Counted from the stretch's first letter, positions 36,566 to 46,686 are shown. The stretch: DNA of 64,000 nt from Planctomycetota bacterium (GCA_029978905.1 JAPOIM010000003.1:1-64000), one strand, 5' to 3'. The notes: generated by a model not told the origin, from the letters alone. Numbers and translations are program-made.

Positions 36566-37426
36566 ATGAGCGAGCCGGCGATCGCGGTGCTGGCTACCAC
36601 GGTTTTTGGCGTGGCGGTGCTCTACGCTTCGGTGGGGCATGGCGGGGCGACCGGCTACATCGCGGTGATGAGCCTGGCTGGCGTGGCGTCGGACACGATA
36701 CGCCCAACCGCGCTTGTGTTAAACGTGCTGGTCTCGGCGCTGGCCACGCTCCAGTACGCGAGGGCGGGGCATCTCCGGCTGTCGCTCCTCCTTCCCTTGG
36801 TGGTCGCGAGCATTCCCGCGGCCGCACTCGGTGGCACGCTGCAACTGCCCAAAGAGGTGTTTGAGGGGGTGGTGGCGGTGGTGTTGCTGGTGTCGGCGTG
36901 GCGGATGGTGTCGGGCCGTGAACCGACCGAGGGGCCGCCCGTGGCGATCGCGCAGACTTGGGCGTTTCCCATCGTTGTGGGTGGGCTGCTGGGCCTGCTG
37001 TCGGGCCTGACGGGCGTTGGAGGAGGCGTGTTTCTCACGCCCGTGCTCCTCGCCTGTGCGGTGGCACCGGTCAAGACGGTCGCGGCGACGAGCGCGCCGT
37101 TCATCCTGGTCAACTCGATCGCCGGCCTGACGGGCTGGCTGGTGGCGGGGCATTCCCTCCCGCCTGTCGCGCCCTGGATGCTCCTGGCGGCTGGCCTCGG
37201 GGGAGCGTGCGGAGCCACCCTTGGTGCACAAGGGCTTCCTGCAGACACCCTGCGGCGTCTGATGGCGATCGTGCTGCTTGTCGCCGGCGTAAAACTCCTG
37301 CTCCCGCTCGTGACGAGCCCCAACCGTGGGCCCGCAGCCGCGGTGCATGACGACGAAGGGCGGCCACCCGAACTCGCACCGAGTCCGGGTGGCATCCGCC
37401 CGAGGTCATCGCCAGCCGAAAACTAG
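36566..37426 (+). CDS. TauE/SafE (TSUP) family membrane permease
   Basis: FGVAVLYASVGHGGATGYIAVMSLAG...LLGLLSGLTGVGGGVFLTPVLLA; multiple TM segments. Confidence 0.88.
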   Translation: MSEPAIAVLATTVFGVAVLYASVGHGGATGYIAVMSLAGVASDTIRPTALVLNVLVSALATLQYARAGHLRLSLLLPLVVASIPAAALGGTLQLPKEVFEGVVAVVLLVSAWRMVSGREPTEGPPVAIAQTWAFPIVVGGLLGLLSGLTGVGGGVFLTPVLLACAVAPVKTVAATSAPFILVNSIAGLTGWLVAGHSLPPVAPWMLLAAGLGGACGATLGAQGLPADTLRRLMAIVLLVAGVKLLLPLVTSPNRGPAAAVHDDEGRPPELAPSPGGIRPRSSPAEN

Positions 37427-37905
37427 TTGTCCGTCTCGAACTCAGGCTCCTTGCCTTCGTAGGCGCGGTAGAGATCAAACACGGCCTTTTCGAGAGCCTC
37501 GGCGGTCGCCGCATCGGCCGATTGCTTGCACTTCATCGCCGAGGTGATCACGGCGTGCGCGGCTTTGAGCTGCTCCACGTAGCGAGGCGAGTCCGCCTTG
37601 ATCCGCTGCGCGAGGAAGTAGGCCTGCATCGTGTCTTGAACCTTGCCGGCATGCTCTTCCTTGGTCATCACCCAGCGAGCCATCTGGTTGACGGACTGCG
37701 CGGTGGGCTGACCGCCAGCGAGCAGTTCGTTGAGCTGGGTTTGGGCCTTGGCGATGGTCTTGGTGTCTTCGAGAAGCTGCTCAAACCGCAGCTGGTCGCC
37801 GTAGATGCCACACGGCACCTGGCAGTGAGCGAGAGCAACCGACGGGGAGGCAAGTCCTGCAACCAGGACAGCAAGGGCGGTGGTTCGGACAAGGGCTCGC
37901 AGCAT
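37423..37905 (-). CDS. sodN: Exported nickel superoxide dismutase
   Basis: MLRALVRTTALAVLVAGLASPSVALA|HCQVPCGIYGDQLRFEQLLEDTKTI...; HCxxPCGxY Ni-hook directly after a signal-peptidase-like AxA. Confidence 0.93.
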   Translation of the reverse strand: MLRALVRTTALAVLVAGLASPSVALAHCQVPCGIYGDQLRFEQLLEDTKTIAKAQTQLNELLAGGQPTAQSVNQMARWVMTKEEHAGKVQDTMQAYFLAQRIKADSPRYVEQLKAAHAVITSAMKCKQSADAATAEALEKAVFDLYRAYEGKEPEFETDN

Positions 37906-37931
37906 GAAAGGCATCTCCTGCTTGGGTGGGG

Positions 37932-37974
37932 CCAAAAAAAGAACTCGGGGAGCTGCGGGATACAGCTCCCCGAG
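37932..37974 (-). terminator. Intrinsic terminator (or leader attenuator) upstream of sodN
   Basis: Minus strand: CTCGGGGAGCTG-TATCCCG-CAGCTCCCCGAG-TTCTTTTTTTGG; perfect 12-bp stem and U-tract. Confidence 0.9.
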
Positions 37975-38036
37975 TCGCAGGATAGTCTCTTGTCGCGGGC
38001 ACCCCAAACGGGCTGCGCCACGATCGGCTACCGGTC

Positions 38037-38996
38037 CTACCTCCAGCGACGGAAGGGCTCGTAGACCCGCACGGTCAGCAGCAGTTCGCTGGCTGAATAC
38101 CGCTCGTTGTAGGTGAATGGGTTGCCGGCGAAGTAACCCACCGCGGGCGTTTCGTCGATCGCGAAGAAGCGGTAGCCGACGTCGAAGATGATGCGTGGGT
38201 TGTACTCGTAGGTCACGCCACCACCGGCCTGCCAGGCGAAGTTGGCGACGGGGTCATTGCCCGTGTAGAGATCCGCAAGGCCCGTTCCAGAAATCGTGGA
38301 TCGGTAGCCACCGGTGCCCAGACCACCACCGACGTAGATGCCGAACGACTTCGTGACGTCGTAGTCCCGCCACAAGTTGACCGTCGCAGACCAGACATCG
38401 GTGGCACGCAGCGTGAGTGATCCGAGCTGAGGATCGCTGTCGGTGGCGGTCATCTGATCGCGGCCACGCCCTTCGATCTCCAAGCGGACTGCACCGTTCG
38501 AGCGATCAAAGGACATGCCGAGTGCACCGCCGATCGTGAACACGGACTCGTTGCGGATAGCTGGCGAACCCGGATTATCGTCATTCAGTGTGGCGAATGT
38601 CACGCCGGTGATGCCGCTGATGTAGGGCTGCCATGGTGGCAGCAAACCCCCTCGACGACCACCGGAAGCACAGTTGACCGTATCGCAGCTCGCGTCGCTC
38701 ATCCTCGAGCTCACGCTGTCGAGAAAACTGGTAAGAGCAACAGGGGAAGTCGACTTGGCCTCAGCCTCACTGAGGAGCTCGGAAGGCTCTTTCGGTCCGA
38801 GCTGATCGAGATTCTCATCGAGTGCTGCGGCGATGCCTGGATCGAGCGATTCTGGAGCAGCGGTGGAGAGGCTCTCTGCGACGCTGTCGGCCTGGTAGGC
38901 GTCGAACCAGTCGGCGCGGCTGCTCGCACCAATCACCTGAGCCGCGCCAAACAGCGCGATGCACGTCAGTATTCGTTTTGTTAAGAGACAACGCAT
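38037..38996 (-). CDS. Outer membrane beta-barrel protein
   Basis: Signal peptide; YISGITGVTFATLND...GGALGMSFDRSNGAVRLEIEGRGRDQ...KSFGIYVGGGLGTGGYRS...RIIFDVGYRFFAI...; aromatic C-terminus. Confidence 0.75.
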   Translation of the reverse strand: MRCLLTKRILTCIALFGAAQVIGASSRADWFDAYQADSVAESLSTAAPESLDPGIAAALDENLDQLGPKEPSELLSEAEAKSTSPVALTSFLDSVSSRMSDASCDTVNCASGGRRGGLLPPWQPYISGITGVTFATLNDDNPGSPAIRNESVFTIGGALGMSFDRSNGAVRLEIEGRGRDQMTATDSDPQLGSLTLRATDVWSATVNLWRDYDVTKSFGIYVGGGLGTGGYRSTISGTGLADLYTGNDPVANFAWQAGGGVTYEYNPRIIFDVGYRFFAIDETPAVGYFAGNPFTYNERYSASELLLTVRVYEPFRRWR

Positions 38997-39157
38997 GTGA
39001 GACCCCCTCGCCTCGCCTGGTATTCGATAAAGTCGTTATCGCCCCAACAATCGGGACTGAATAATCGATCGGCCACGCACAACCGATCGCTCAACGACTT
39101 TCGTGACAGGCGTCAGGGTTTGCCTAATCGTATGCCCCAAAGGGCAGTTTTCGGCAT

Positions 39158-39931
39158 TTAGACGTACGGGGACTGGCCTTTTTGGCCTTCAGAGAAGGCG
39201 TGCAGCATTGTGGCTACAGAGGCGACGGCGGCCATAAAAAAGGCTTTTCCTTTGTCGGACGTGGCGGTCCGAGGGTCTCCGCATCCGGTATCCGGGTGGG
39301 TCGTCGACCAAGGCCGCGGCGTCCAGACGCCGGGCTGGGCGATCTCCTCAATCGCAAATGGGATTGTTCGACCGTCTCCCGCGTGTTCCATCTCGACCAG
39401 ACGACCATCGAGGTGCAGCACCAAGGAGGTCTCCAGGTCGCCGGCATGGTCGCCGGGATTGTCGAACGTCGCACGCATGACGTCGGGACAGAGCTGCCAG
39501 AAGTTGACCACCACAATCGTGGCCCCCGTTTCCAGCATCACATCACGCACCAGCGGCGCAAAGGCGTTCCCACCGTGGCCATTGAGGATCACCAGCCGGT
39601 CGATCCCCTGTCGCACGAGGCTCTGCGTGACGTCGCGAAGGATGGCGAGGGCGGTGGCGGTTGAGAAGTGGATCGTGGCGACCTGATCCTGCTGTTGGGC
39701 GTTGTTCCCAAAAGGAATCGCTGGGAGCAGGAGGGCCTTGGCACCCTGCTCAACCGCGCGTTCCACCGCTGCTTCCGCGATGGCCGTGGCTTCGATCACG
39801 TCGGTTCCGTGGGGCAGATGCCAGCCATGGGCTTCTGTGGCTCCCCAAGGCAAGACGGCGACGTTGGGCCGGTTGGCACGCAGCTGTCGGTAGGTGGCTT
39901 CGTGCAAGACATGTGGTCGAGGGCCAGGCAT
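39158..39931 (-). CDS. Creatininase-family amidohydrolase
   Basis: VAVLPWGATEAHGWHLPHGTDVIEATAIAEAAVERA...RLVILNGHGGNAFAPLVRDV...GDHAGDLETSLVL. Confidence 0.92.
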   Translation of the reverse strand: MPGPRPHVLHEATYRQLRANRPNVAVLPWGATEAHGWHLPHGTDVIEATAIAEAAVERAVEQGAKALLLPAIPFGNNAQQQDQVATIHFSTATALAILRDVTQSLVRQGIDRLVILNGHGGNAFAPLVRDVMLETGATIVVVNFWQLCPDVMRATFDNPGDHAGDLETSLVLHLDGRLVEMEHAGDGRTIPFAIEEIAQPGVWTPRPWSTTHPDTGCGDPRTATSDKGKAFFMAAVASVATMLHAFSEGQKGQSPYV

Positions 39932-40131
39932 AGGATGCTCCGCGCTGAGTTCTGCGACGTTTTACCATGTTTGCTGGAGTTCCAACGGGACGCGGTGCAG
40001 CCACGCGCAGCGCGTGCGCCGCGTGTTTGCGGTGTGTGCGACACGGCGGTGAGGGTGCACCCGCGCGCTCACGAGGGTAGTCTGTCGACGGCCGGGAAGG
40101 GGTTTGGATCCTGTCTGAAGGGAACGTGCGG

Positions 40132-41349
40132 ATGGCTGCTTGGATGCGGTTGTGGACGGTGGTTCTGGTGAGCCTGGTGGCGTTGCTCCCCGAGGGTGTG
40201 CATGCCCAACAGGCTGGGGACGAGGAACCGCCGATGGCCTTTGCCGTGTCGGCCACTATCGAGGAGTTTTTGGGTGAGCCCGTGTTGGTGCCGATGCAGC
40301 AGCTCTGGGAGCAGCGAGGTGGTTGGGGGGGCGTGCTTTCTGCTCCCGACGGTACGCTGCTGGCCTTTCGCTCTCCGGGGGGTGGCGAGGTGCGACGCAG
40401 CCGCGACGGAGGCCTGACCTGGGACGCTGCTGTGGCCATTGATCCAAGCGGCGCTGCGTCGCGTGCCAACGGCGGCAACGCTCTCGTGGATGAAACCACC
40501 GGCGAACTGCTCTACGTCTGCCCTCAGGAGAAGTGGCTCTATCGCAGCGGCGACTCTGGTGCGACATGGGAGCGGGAAACCATCGAGGTATTGCCCGATC
40601 GGCTGGGGCTCGTGCCTGGGATTGAGGGCGCGGGTGCGATGCAGTGTGGGCTCACCCTCGCGTTCGGTGCGCACCGTGGGCGGCTCGTGAGCCCAGCCAG
40701 GATCATGGGGCCACAAAACTCCAACGATGTTGCCTGGCGGCCCTACCACTACTCCACGGCCATCATCAGCGACGACCACGGAAAAACCTGGCAGACCACC
40801 AATCCGTTTCCAGTGCTCGGCACGGGTGAGGCGGCGATTGCCGAGCTCTCTGACGGATCGTTGCTCTACAACTCGCGGGAACACATGAGCCGCGGCAATC
40901 GATTCTTTGCCACGAGTTACGACGGCGGGCAGCTCTGGATTGAGCCACGTCGGAGTCAGGAACTTCCAGATGGCCCCCGTGGCACGTCGTATGGGTTGAT
41001 GGGGGGCATGCTCCGTTTGCCGATCGCAGGCCGCGACATCCTGCTCTACAGCAGTTCCGATACCGACGCGGGGGCGATGCCAGCGCAGCGCGGTGCGTCC
41101 ATCGCGGGAGGGCGTGAGAAGATCACCGTCTGGGCCAGCTTTGATGGTGGAGCGTCATGGCCTGTAAAGCGGCTTGTCTACGACGGACCAAGTGCCTACT
41201 CGAATCTGGGTGTGGGTCGCAGCGGCACGGCCAGTGCGGGGAAGGTGTTTGTGATCTTTGAAGGTGGGCCCCGCGGGAGTCATGCGGCCGTGCAGGTGGT
41301 TGCTTTCAACCTTGCGTGGCTCCTCGATGGTGGTCCCGTTCCCAACTAG
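40132..41349 (+). CDS. Exported sialidase/BNR-repeat glycosidase-like protein
   Basis: Signal peptide; five Asp-box-like motifs: SRDGGLTW, SGDSGATW, SDDHGKTW, SYDGGQLW, SFDGGASW. Confidence 0.85.
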   Translation: MAAWMRLWTVVLVSLVALLPEGVHAQQAGDEEPPMAFAVSATIEEFLGEPVLVPMQQLWEQRGGWGGVLSAPDGTLLAFRSPGGGEVRRSRDGGLTWDAAVAIDPSGAASRANGGNALVDETTGELLYVCPQEKWLYRSGDSGATWERETIEVLPDRLGLVPGIEGAGAMQCGLTLAFGAHRGRLVSPARIMGPQNSNDVAWRPYHYSTAIISDDHGKTWQTTNPFPVLGTGEAAIAELSDGSLLYNSREHMSRGNRFFATSYDGGQLWIEPRRSQELPDGPRGTSYGLMGGMLRLPIAGRDILLYSSSDTDAGAMPAQRGASIAGGREKITVWASFDGGASWPVKRLVYDGPSAYSNLGVGRSGTASAGKVFVIFEGGPRGSHAAVQVVAFNLAWLLDGGPVPN

Positions 41350-41580
41350 CTGGCTGCAGGGGAAGCGTGGCAACCGAATCGTTGTGGTGGGGAACGTTCA
41401 GGTTTAGCCTGCAATAGTTGCGTTGGCACGTAGGGGTCGACAGGCCCATGCGAGGGGATCTCCGCTCGCGACATGCGTATCGACGGCATGGATGTGCGGC
41501 GGCTCTCGGGTCGCCAGCGACACCCGCGTCTTCGCGGGGCTGAGCACTCACCCTTCGTCATCCTCGAGGGAGGTTTCCCC

Positions 41581-42480
41581 ATGCGATGTCAAACTGTCTT
41601 GAGGTCTGCGCTGACCGCGGCCCTGGTTGGGGCCTGTTTCCTGACGCCATCCGGACGGCTCCTGCGAGCCGAAGCCATTTGGAACTACGACTTCGGCACC
41701 GGCACTGGCGTTGTCACCAGTGGCGAAAGCACGACGTTTCTTCCCACACCAGCGCCGGATGGCGGAACCGCGCGGGTGCGAGTGGGGGCTGGCGGAGGTG
41801 GGTTTGCCTTGGTGAATCCCGGCGTGGGCCGTTCGTCGCTCGTGGCCACGGCGTCTTCCAGCACGTCGGTAAACAAGTTCTCCATTTACGACTACAGCGG
41901 CAGCGACCTGTTCACACTGGAAGCGGAGGTGACGTTTCAGGGAGGGAGCAGCGGTTCGTGGTATCTGCTTGTCGGGAATGGGTCGTCGTTCAGTGACGGC
42001 ACCAGTTTCGACAGAACTGAGGTTTTCAGTGGACTACGGTGGGATTTCGAGAGCGATGGCGGGCTGACCACCTCGCGGCTCTCCTCGAGTGGGAACTGGC
42101 TGACCACGAATGTGCCCAGCATGGTGCAGGACACGACTTACCGCCTGAAGATCTACGGCAACAACACCCCCAATGCCATCGACCACGCGGGATTGCGTCT
42201 CGAGCCTGCGACATGGGATGTGTTGATCGACGGCGTCGTGGCCGGGAGCGGCTTGGCGAAGGGAGGGCTTGCCGACAGCACGCCGATCGACTCCTTCATG
42301 TTCAACGGCTCAGGATCCGCGGGGAATGCGGCAACCCTCACTCTCAACTCGGTGACCTACGCCAATGTGCTGGCCCCTGAGCCGCACGCCTGGATGCTCG
42401 CGGCGGTGGGGGTTGCTTGCTGCTGGGGAGCGAGAATTGCCAATAAACGTCGTAAAAATGGGATCTCCGGGGGCCTCTGA
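41581..42480 (+). CDS. Exported PEP-CTERM-like protein
   Basis: Signal peptide MRCQTVLRSALTAALVGACFL; C-terminus APEPHAWMLAAVGVACCWGARIANKRRKNG (PEP + TM + basic). Confidence 0.75.
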   Translation: MRCQTVLRSALTAALVGACFLTPSGRLLRAEAIWNYDFGTGTGVVTSGESTTFLPTPAPDGGTARVRVGAGGGGFALVNPGVGRSSLVATASSSTSVNKFSIYDYSGSDLFTLEAEVTFQGGSSGSWYLLVGNGSSFSDGTSFDRTEVFSGLRWDFESDGGLTTSRLSSSGNWLTTNVPSMVQDTTYRLKIYGNNTPNAIDHAGLRLEPATWDVLIDGVVAGSGLAKGGLADSTPIDSFMFNGSGSAGNAATLTLNSVTYANVLAPEPHAWMLAAVGVACCWGARIANKRRKNGISGGL

Positions 42481-42594
42481 GTGAGGCAACTGGCCTACGG
42501 CTTCTGTCGGGGGTTTGCTACAAGCCCACCTGTGGTGCGGCACGTGGTGTGCTTGTCACTCGGCTGAAGAACCCTGGGCACGGAGTCGCCTCTG

Positions 42595-43491
42595 ATGTGG
42601 ATCAGGAATATCCGCTCCCTCTCGATCATCGCCACCGTTGTCTGGGCTGCGGGTGCGGTCGCGATGAGCGCCGCGACGGCCGCGGACAGCGACTGGGAAA
42701 TGCGAGTGGAAAGCAGCATCTACCGCGACGACGAAGACAAACCGATAGGCCGTAGCCTGGCCCTCTTCACGAGCGACGTGGTTTGGGATTTTCTCGAGCT
42801 TCCAGATGCCGACGGATCTCTGCAACTCGCCGAGGTGGTGCTCCATGATCCACTCCGGGAACGGACGGTGCTGGTGGATCCTCGCCGCAAGGTAAAGGTG
42901 GAGGTCGACAAACTCAAACTCGATCGGCTGCGGGTGTCTCTCGCCAGTTGGGCACGCGGCGCCGATGATCCCATTATTCGCTGGGCAGCAGGCAGCACGG
43001 TCACCGAAGGCCTCCGCGTGGAGCACGACCCACATCCGATGGTAGTGCTGACGGGACCGAAGGTGCGGTACGAGGTCGACTTTGAAGAAGTGGCCAACCC
43101 ACAAGCGGCCACGAGTTACCAGCAGTTCGCGGATGTCTCGCTGCTCGTCAAGGCACTCGTGCACCCCGGCGGGATTCCTCCCTATCCAAGGATGGCCATC
43201 AACCATCGTCTGATGGGTGAGCAGGCGATTCCCAGCGAGGTGCGGTTGACGCTGGCGAGCGATCTTCCGCTGGTGGGAGGGCTGCCTGGTGCGCTTGGAG
43301 AAAAACTCCTCCGCAGCGAACACCGCACCCACCCCCGTCTGCTCACCGAAGATCGACGTCGTATTGCTGATGCGTCGACGTGGATCGGCGAGGCATCGCT
43401 GGTCTCGCTTGAGACATATGCCAACCCTGCAGTGGAGTCGACCGCCGACCGGTCCGCTGAGCCAACGGGTGGCCGTTCGCTTACGCGTTAG
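42595..43491 (+). CDS. Exported hypothetical protein
   Basis: Signal peptide MWIRNIRSLSIIATVVWAAGAVAMSAATAADSD; full ORF in gap-free gene order. Confidence 0.6.
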   Translation: MWIRNIRSLSIIATVVWAAGAVAMSAATAADSDWEMRVESSIYRDDEDKPIGRSLALFTSDVVWDFLELPDADGSLQLAEVVLHDPLRERTVLVDPRRKVKVEVDKLKLDRLRVSLASWARGADDPIIRWAAGSTVTEGLRVEHDPHPMVVLTGPKVRYEVDFEEVANPQAATSYQQFADVSLLVKALVHPGGIPPYPRMAINHRLMGEQAIPSEVRLTLASDLPLVGGLPGALGEKLLRSEHRTHPRLLTEDRRRIADASTWIGEASLVSLETYANPAVESTADRSAEPTGGRSLTR

Positions 43492-43509
43492 CGCGGCCCA
43501 GGACTTCTC

Positions 43510-44283
43510 ATGTCCAGTTCACACGCACCTCTACCGCCGTCGGCCGCGGCCCGTCGCCGAGTGGCCGGGCTCCGACGGCTCGCGCTGTGGTTGGGGGTGC
43601 TGGTGCCTGCGATGGCGATTGCCTGTGCACTGCTGGTGCGACACGAGCCGACTTTCTATTCAGCTGTGCACGAGGAGATCGCGGCGGGTGCGGATGCAGC
43701 CGTTGTCGCAGCGATGCGGCAGAGGGCATCGGCCAGGTTTGTCTCGAAGATCGCAGGGCTCGTCGCCGACGTTTCTCGAGAGGGAACCTGGTCGACGGTG
43801 ATCGGTGATGACGAACTCAATGCCTGGCTCGCCGTCGAACTCCCCGTCAATCACCCGGAACTCTTGCCGATGGGTGTCAGCGACCTTCGGGCACAGTTTG
43901 TGCCGGGAGAGGTGCTTGTTGGCTGTCGCGTCGGGGGAATCTTGGGTGGGCTTGCCTGGGTGGAGATGCGGGTGCAGCTGCTGGACGCGAACCGGATTGC
44001 CGTCACAGTGGAGCGGTGTCGCGTCGGGCTCCTGCCTGTGCCACCGGGCCTTGTCGCCTCGCAAGTGGCAAAGAGCCTCCGGCGGGCAGAGGTGGCGTGT
44101 GAGATGCTCCGCAGGGAGGGGCAGACGCAACTCGTCGTGCAGTTGCCAGCAGCCGCAGCCGCTGGCCATGGTGGCGCGGCTGTTCGTTGGTGGCTCGACG
44201 GCCTCCGCATAGAACAGGGGGACGTCGTTCTCACGGGCACCAGTCGCCGTGTGCAGGAGAGCCGTCAGAGAGTCGGACCCTAA
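43510..44283 (+). CDS. Hypothetical protein with N-terminal TM anchor
   Basis: LALWLGVLVPAMAIACALLVRHEPTFYSAVHEE...DDELNAWLAVELP. Confidence 0.6.
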   Translation: MSSSHAPLPPSAAARRRVAGLRRLALWLGVLVPAMAIACALLVRHEPTFYSAVHEEIAAGADAAVVAAMRQRASARFVSKIAGLVADVSREGTWSTVIGDDELNAWLAVELPVNHPELLPMGVSDLRAQFVPGEVLVGCRVGGILGGLAWVEMRVQLLDANRIAVTVERCRVGLLPVPPGLVASQVAKSLRRAEVACEMLRREGQTQLVVQLPAAAAAGHGGAAVRWWLDGLRIEQGDVVLTGTSRRVQESRQRVGP

Positions 44284-44300
44284 AGGAGCGAGACATCACG

Positions 44301-45704
44301 ATGCCGCGTCTGACATTCCTTGGTGCTGCAGGAACGGTTTCTGGGAGCCGACACCTTTTGGAAAGCGAGGGCGGTCGTGTGTTGTTTGACTGTGGTCTCT
44401 TTCAGGGGGAGCGGGCCCTTCGCCGAAGAAACTGGCAGCCGCTTGGGGTGCCGCCCGAGCGGATCGATGCGGTGGTGCTCACGCATGGCCACATCGACCA
44501 CTCCGGCTGGCTGCCGCGGCTCGTGCGGGAGGGGTTCCGCGGGCCAATCCTGACGTCGCCGCCGACCGCCGATCTCCTCGGCCTGCTGCTCTACGATTCG
44601 GCGAAGTGCCAAATGGAAGATGCGGAGTATGCCAACCGAAAAGGCTATTCCAAGCATCACCCTGCCCTACCCCTCTATGAAGAACACGACGTCGACCAGA
44701 CCCTTCGGCAGGTGGAGGTTGTCGACCGAGAGACTTGGTTTGAAACCTGTTCGGACGTGCGATGTCGTCTGCACGATGCGGGCCACATGCTCGGAAGTTC
44801 GTATGTCGAGGTTGAAGTCAATGCGCCGGGGCGGCCGCAGAGGCTGATTGTTTCCGGTGATGTTGGTCGCTACGACGCCCCGCTCTACAACGACCCGCTG
44901 CCTCCCCCGCCCTGCGATGTGTTGATTTGCGAGAGCACCTATGGAGACCGTGATCATTCGCAGGTCGATCCGCTGGATGAGCTCGAAAAGATCGTGAACG
45001 AGGCGGTGAAGCGAGGTGGGCTGTTGCTCGCGGCGTCGTTTGCCGTGGGGCGAACACAGCAACTCGTGTACCTCCTGCGCATCTTGATTGCCTCAGGCCG
45101 CATACCAGAGCTGCCGATTTGGATCGATTCGCCGATGGCAGTGGAAGCGACCCACGTGTTTCGCAGGCACGCGCATGAGCACGACCTTTCGGAAGCGCAC
45201 GAAGAGGGCGTTGCCGAAGCGCTCTCGGCCCCTTGGGTGCGGATGACAAAATCGGCCGAGGCGTCGAAGGCGATCAACCACGAGGAAGGCCCCGGCGTTG
45301 TGATTGCCTCAAGCGGCATGATGACGGGGGGGCGGATTCTGCATCATCTCAAGCGGCGTCTGCCGGATCCTCGCACGACGGTGCTCGTGACGGGCTTCCA
45401 AGCGAAGGGCACCCGTGGCCGCACGCTGCTCGACGGCAACCCGACGCTGCGGATCCACGGGCGCGACATCCCCGTGAAGGCTGCGGTCCGGAGGCTTGAC
45501 GGCCTTTCCGGCCACGCCGATCGGCACGAAATTGTGCGATGGCTGACAGGGATGCCCGCGCCGGCCCAGGTGTTTCTCGTGCACGGCGAACCAACCGCCG
45601 CTCGGGGGATGGCAAAACAGCTCGAGACCTCGTTCGGCTGGAAGGCAACGATTCCAGCGATTGGCGACTCATTTGAAATCGGCGACGCAGCGGCGGCACC
45701 GTGA
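44301..45704 (+). CDS. MBL-fold/beta-CASP RNA-processing exonuclease-like protein
   Basis: TFLGAAGTVSGSRHLLE...VVLTHGHIDHSGWLPRLV...LHDAGHMLGSSYV...ESTYGDRDH...IASSGMMTGGRILHHL...DGLSGHADRHEI. Confidence 0.95.
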   Translation: MPRLTFLGAAGTVSGSRHLLESEGGRVLFDCGLFQGERALRRRNWQPLGVPPERIDAVVLTHGHIDHSGWLPRLVREGFRGPILTSPPTADLLGLLLYDSAKCQMEDAEYANRKGYSKHHPALPLYEEHDVDQTLRQVEVVDRETWFETCSDVRCRLHDAGHMLGSSYVEVEVNAPGRPQRLIVSGDVGRYDAPLYNDPLPPPPCDVLICESTYGDRDHSQVDPLDELEKIVNEAVKRGGLLLAASFAVGRTQQLVYLLRILIASGRIPELPIWIDSPMAVEATHVFRRHAHEHDLSEAHEEGVAEALSAPWVRMTKSAEASKAINHEEGPGVVIASSGMMTGGRILHHLKRRLPDPRTTVLVTGFQAKGTRGRTLLDGNPTLRIHGRDIPVKAAVRRLDGLSGHADRHEIVRWLTGMPAPAQVFLVHGEPTAARGMAKQLETSFGWKATIPAIGDSFEIGDAAAAP

Positions 45705-45732
45705 CGGACCACCAGTGTTTAAGGAGAACGGC

Positions 45733-46686
45733 ATGCGTGAGAATGCGGAGAAGCCCTGCGAACGAATACCGTCATCACCGCTGGGGAATGATGTGCCCCT
45801 GATGGCATCGAACCTCGAAGCGATCCTCTCATCGCCGAGTTACGTCCTCGCCGACGACGATCACGATTTGCTCGAGCGGGAAGAGATGCGTGGCGTGCGA
45901 ATGATGCTCGAGTTGCAGAAGCCCGAGCTGGCCCTGCAGGAAGAGAAGATTCACTCCACCGTGATCGTCTTCGGCGGAACGCAGATCGTGGAGCGAGGAG
46001 CTGCGGAGCGACGGCTTTCCAATGCGCGGCGGGCCGCAGCAGACAAGCCGAACGACACCGCCCTCGCGCGAGAGGTTGCCCGCAGCGAGCAACTGCTGAA
46101 CTTAAGCCACTACTACGACGAGGCGAGAGAGTTTGCCAGGCTCGTGTCGGTCGACCATCAGTGCGAGGCGAGGCGCGAGTTTGTGGTGGTGACGGGGGGT
46201 GGCCCGGGGATCATGGAAGCCGCCAACCGTGGTGCTTTCGACGTGGGCTGTAAATCCATCGGACTCAACATTCGCTTGCCGTCGGAGCAGCATCCCAATC
46301 CCTTCATCACGCCAGAGCTCTGCTTCCAGTTTCGCTACTTCGCCATTCGGAAGTTTCACTTCATTTTGCGAGCAGCGGGGGTGGTGCTCTTTCCCGGTGG
46401 CTTCGGCACCCTCGATGAACTGTTCGAAGCCCTGACGCTCAGGCAGACGCATCGCATGCAGCCAGCACCGATCGTGCTCTACGGCCGCGACTACTGGAAG
46501 AGTGTGATCGACTTTCGAAAACTCGCCGACTTTGGCGTGATCGCCGACGCCCACCTCGATCTCTTTACCTACGCCGACACCCCCGAGGCAGCCTGGCGGA
46601 CGATCGTCGACTTCAACGAGCGGAAGCGGAAAGCACAGCAACGCGACGAGTCGCCGGCCACGGATGAAGACGATCTTCAACCGTAA
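45733..46686 (+). CDS. LOG-family (lysine decarboxylase-like) protein
   Basis: VVTGGGPGIMEAANRGA and VVLFPGGFGTLDELFEALT. Confidence 0.92.
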   Translation: MRENAEKPCERIPSSPLGNDVPLMASNLEAILSSPSYVLADDDHDLLEREEMRGVRMMLELQKPELALQEEKIHSTVIVFGGTQIVERGAAERRLSNARRAAADKPNDTALAREVARSEQLLNLSHYYDEAREFARLVSVDHQCEARREFVVVTGGGPGIMEAANRGAFDVGCKSIGLNIRLPSEQHPNPFITPELCFQFRYFAIRKFHFILRAAGVVLFPGGFGTLDELFEALTLRQTHRMQPAPIVLYGRDYWKSVIDFRKLADFGVIADAHLDLFTYADTPEAAWRTIVDFNERKRKAQQRDESPATDEDDLQP

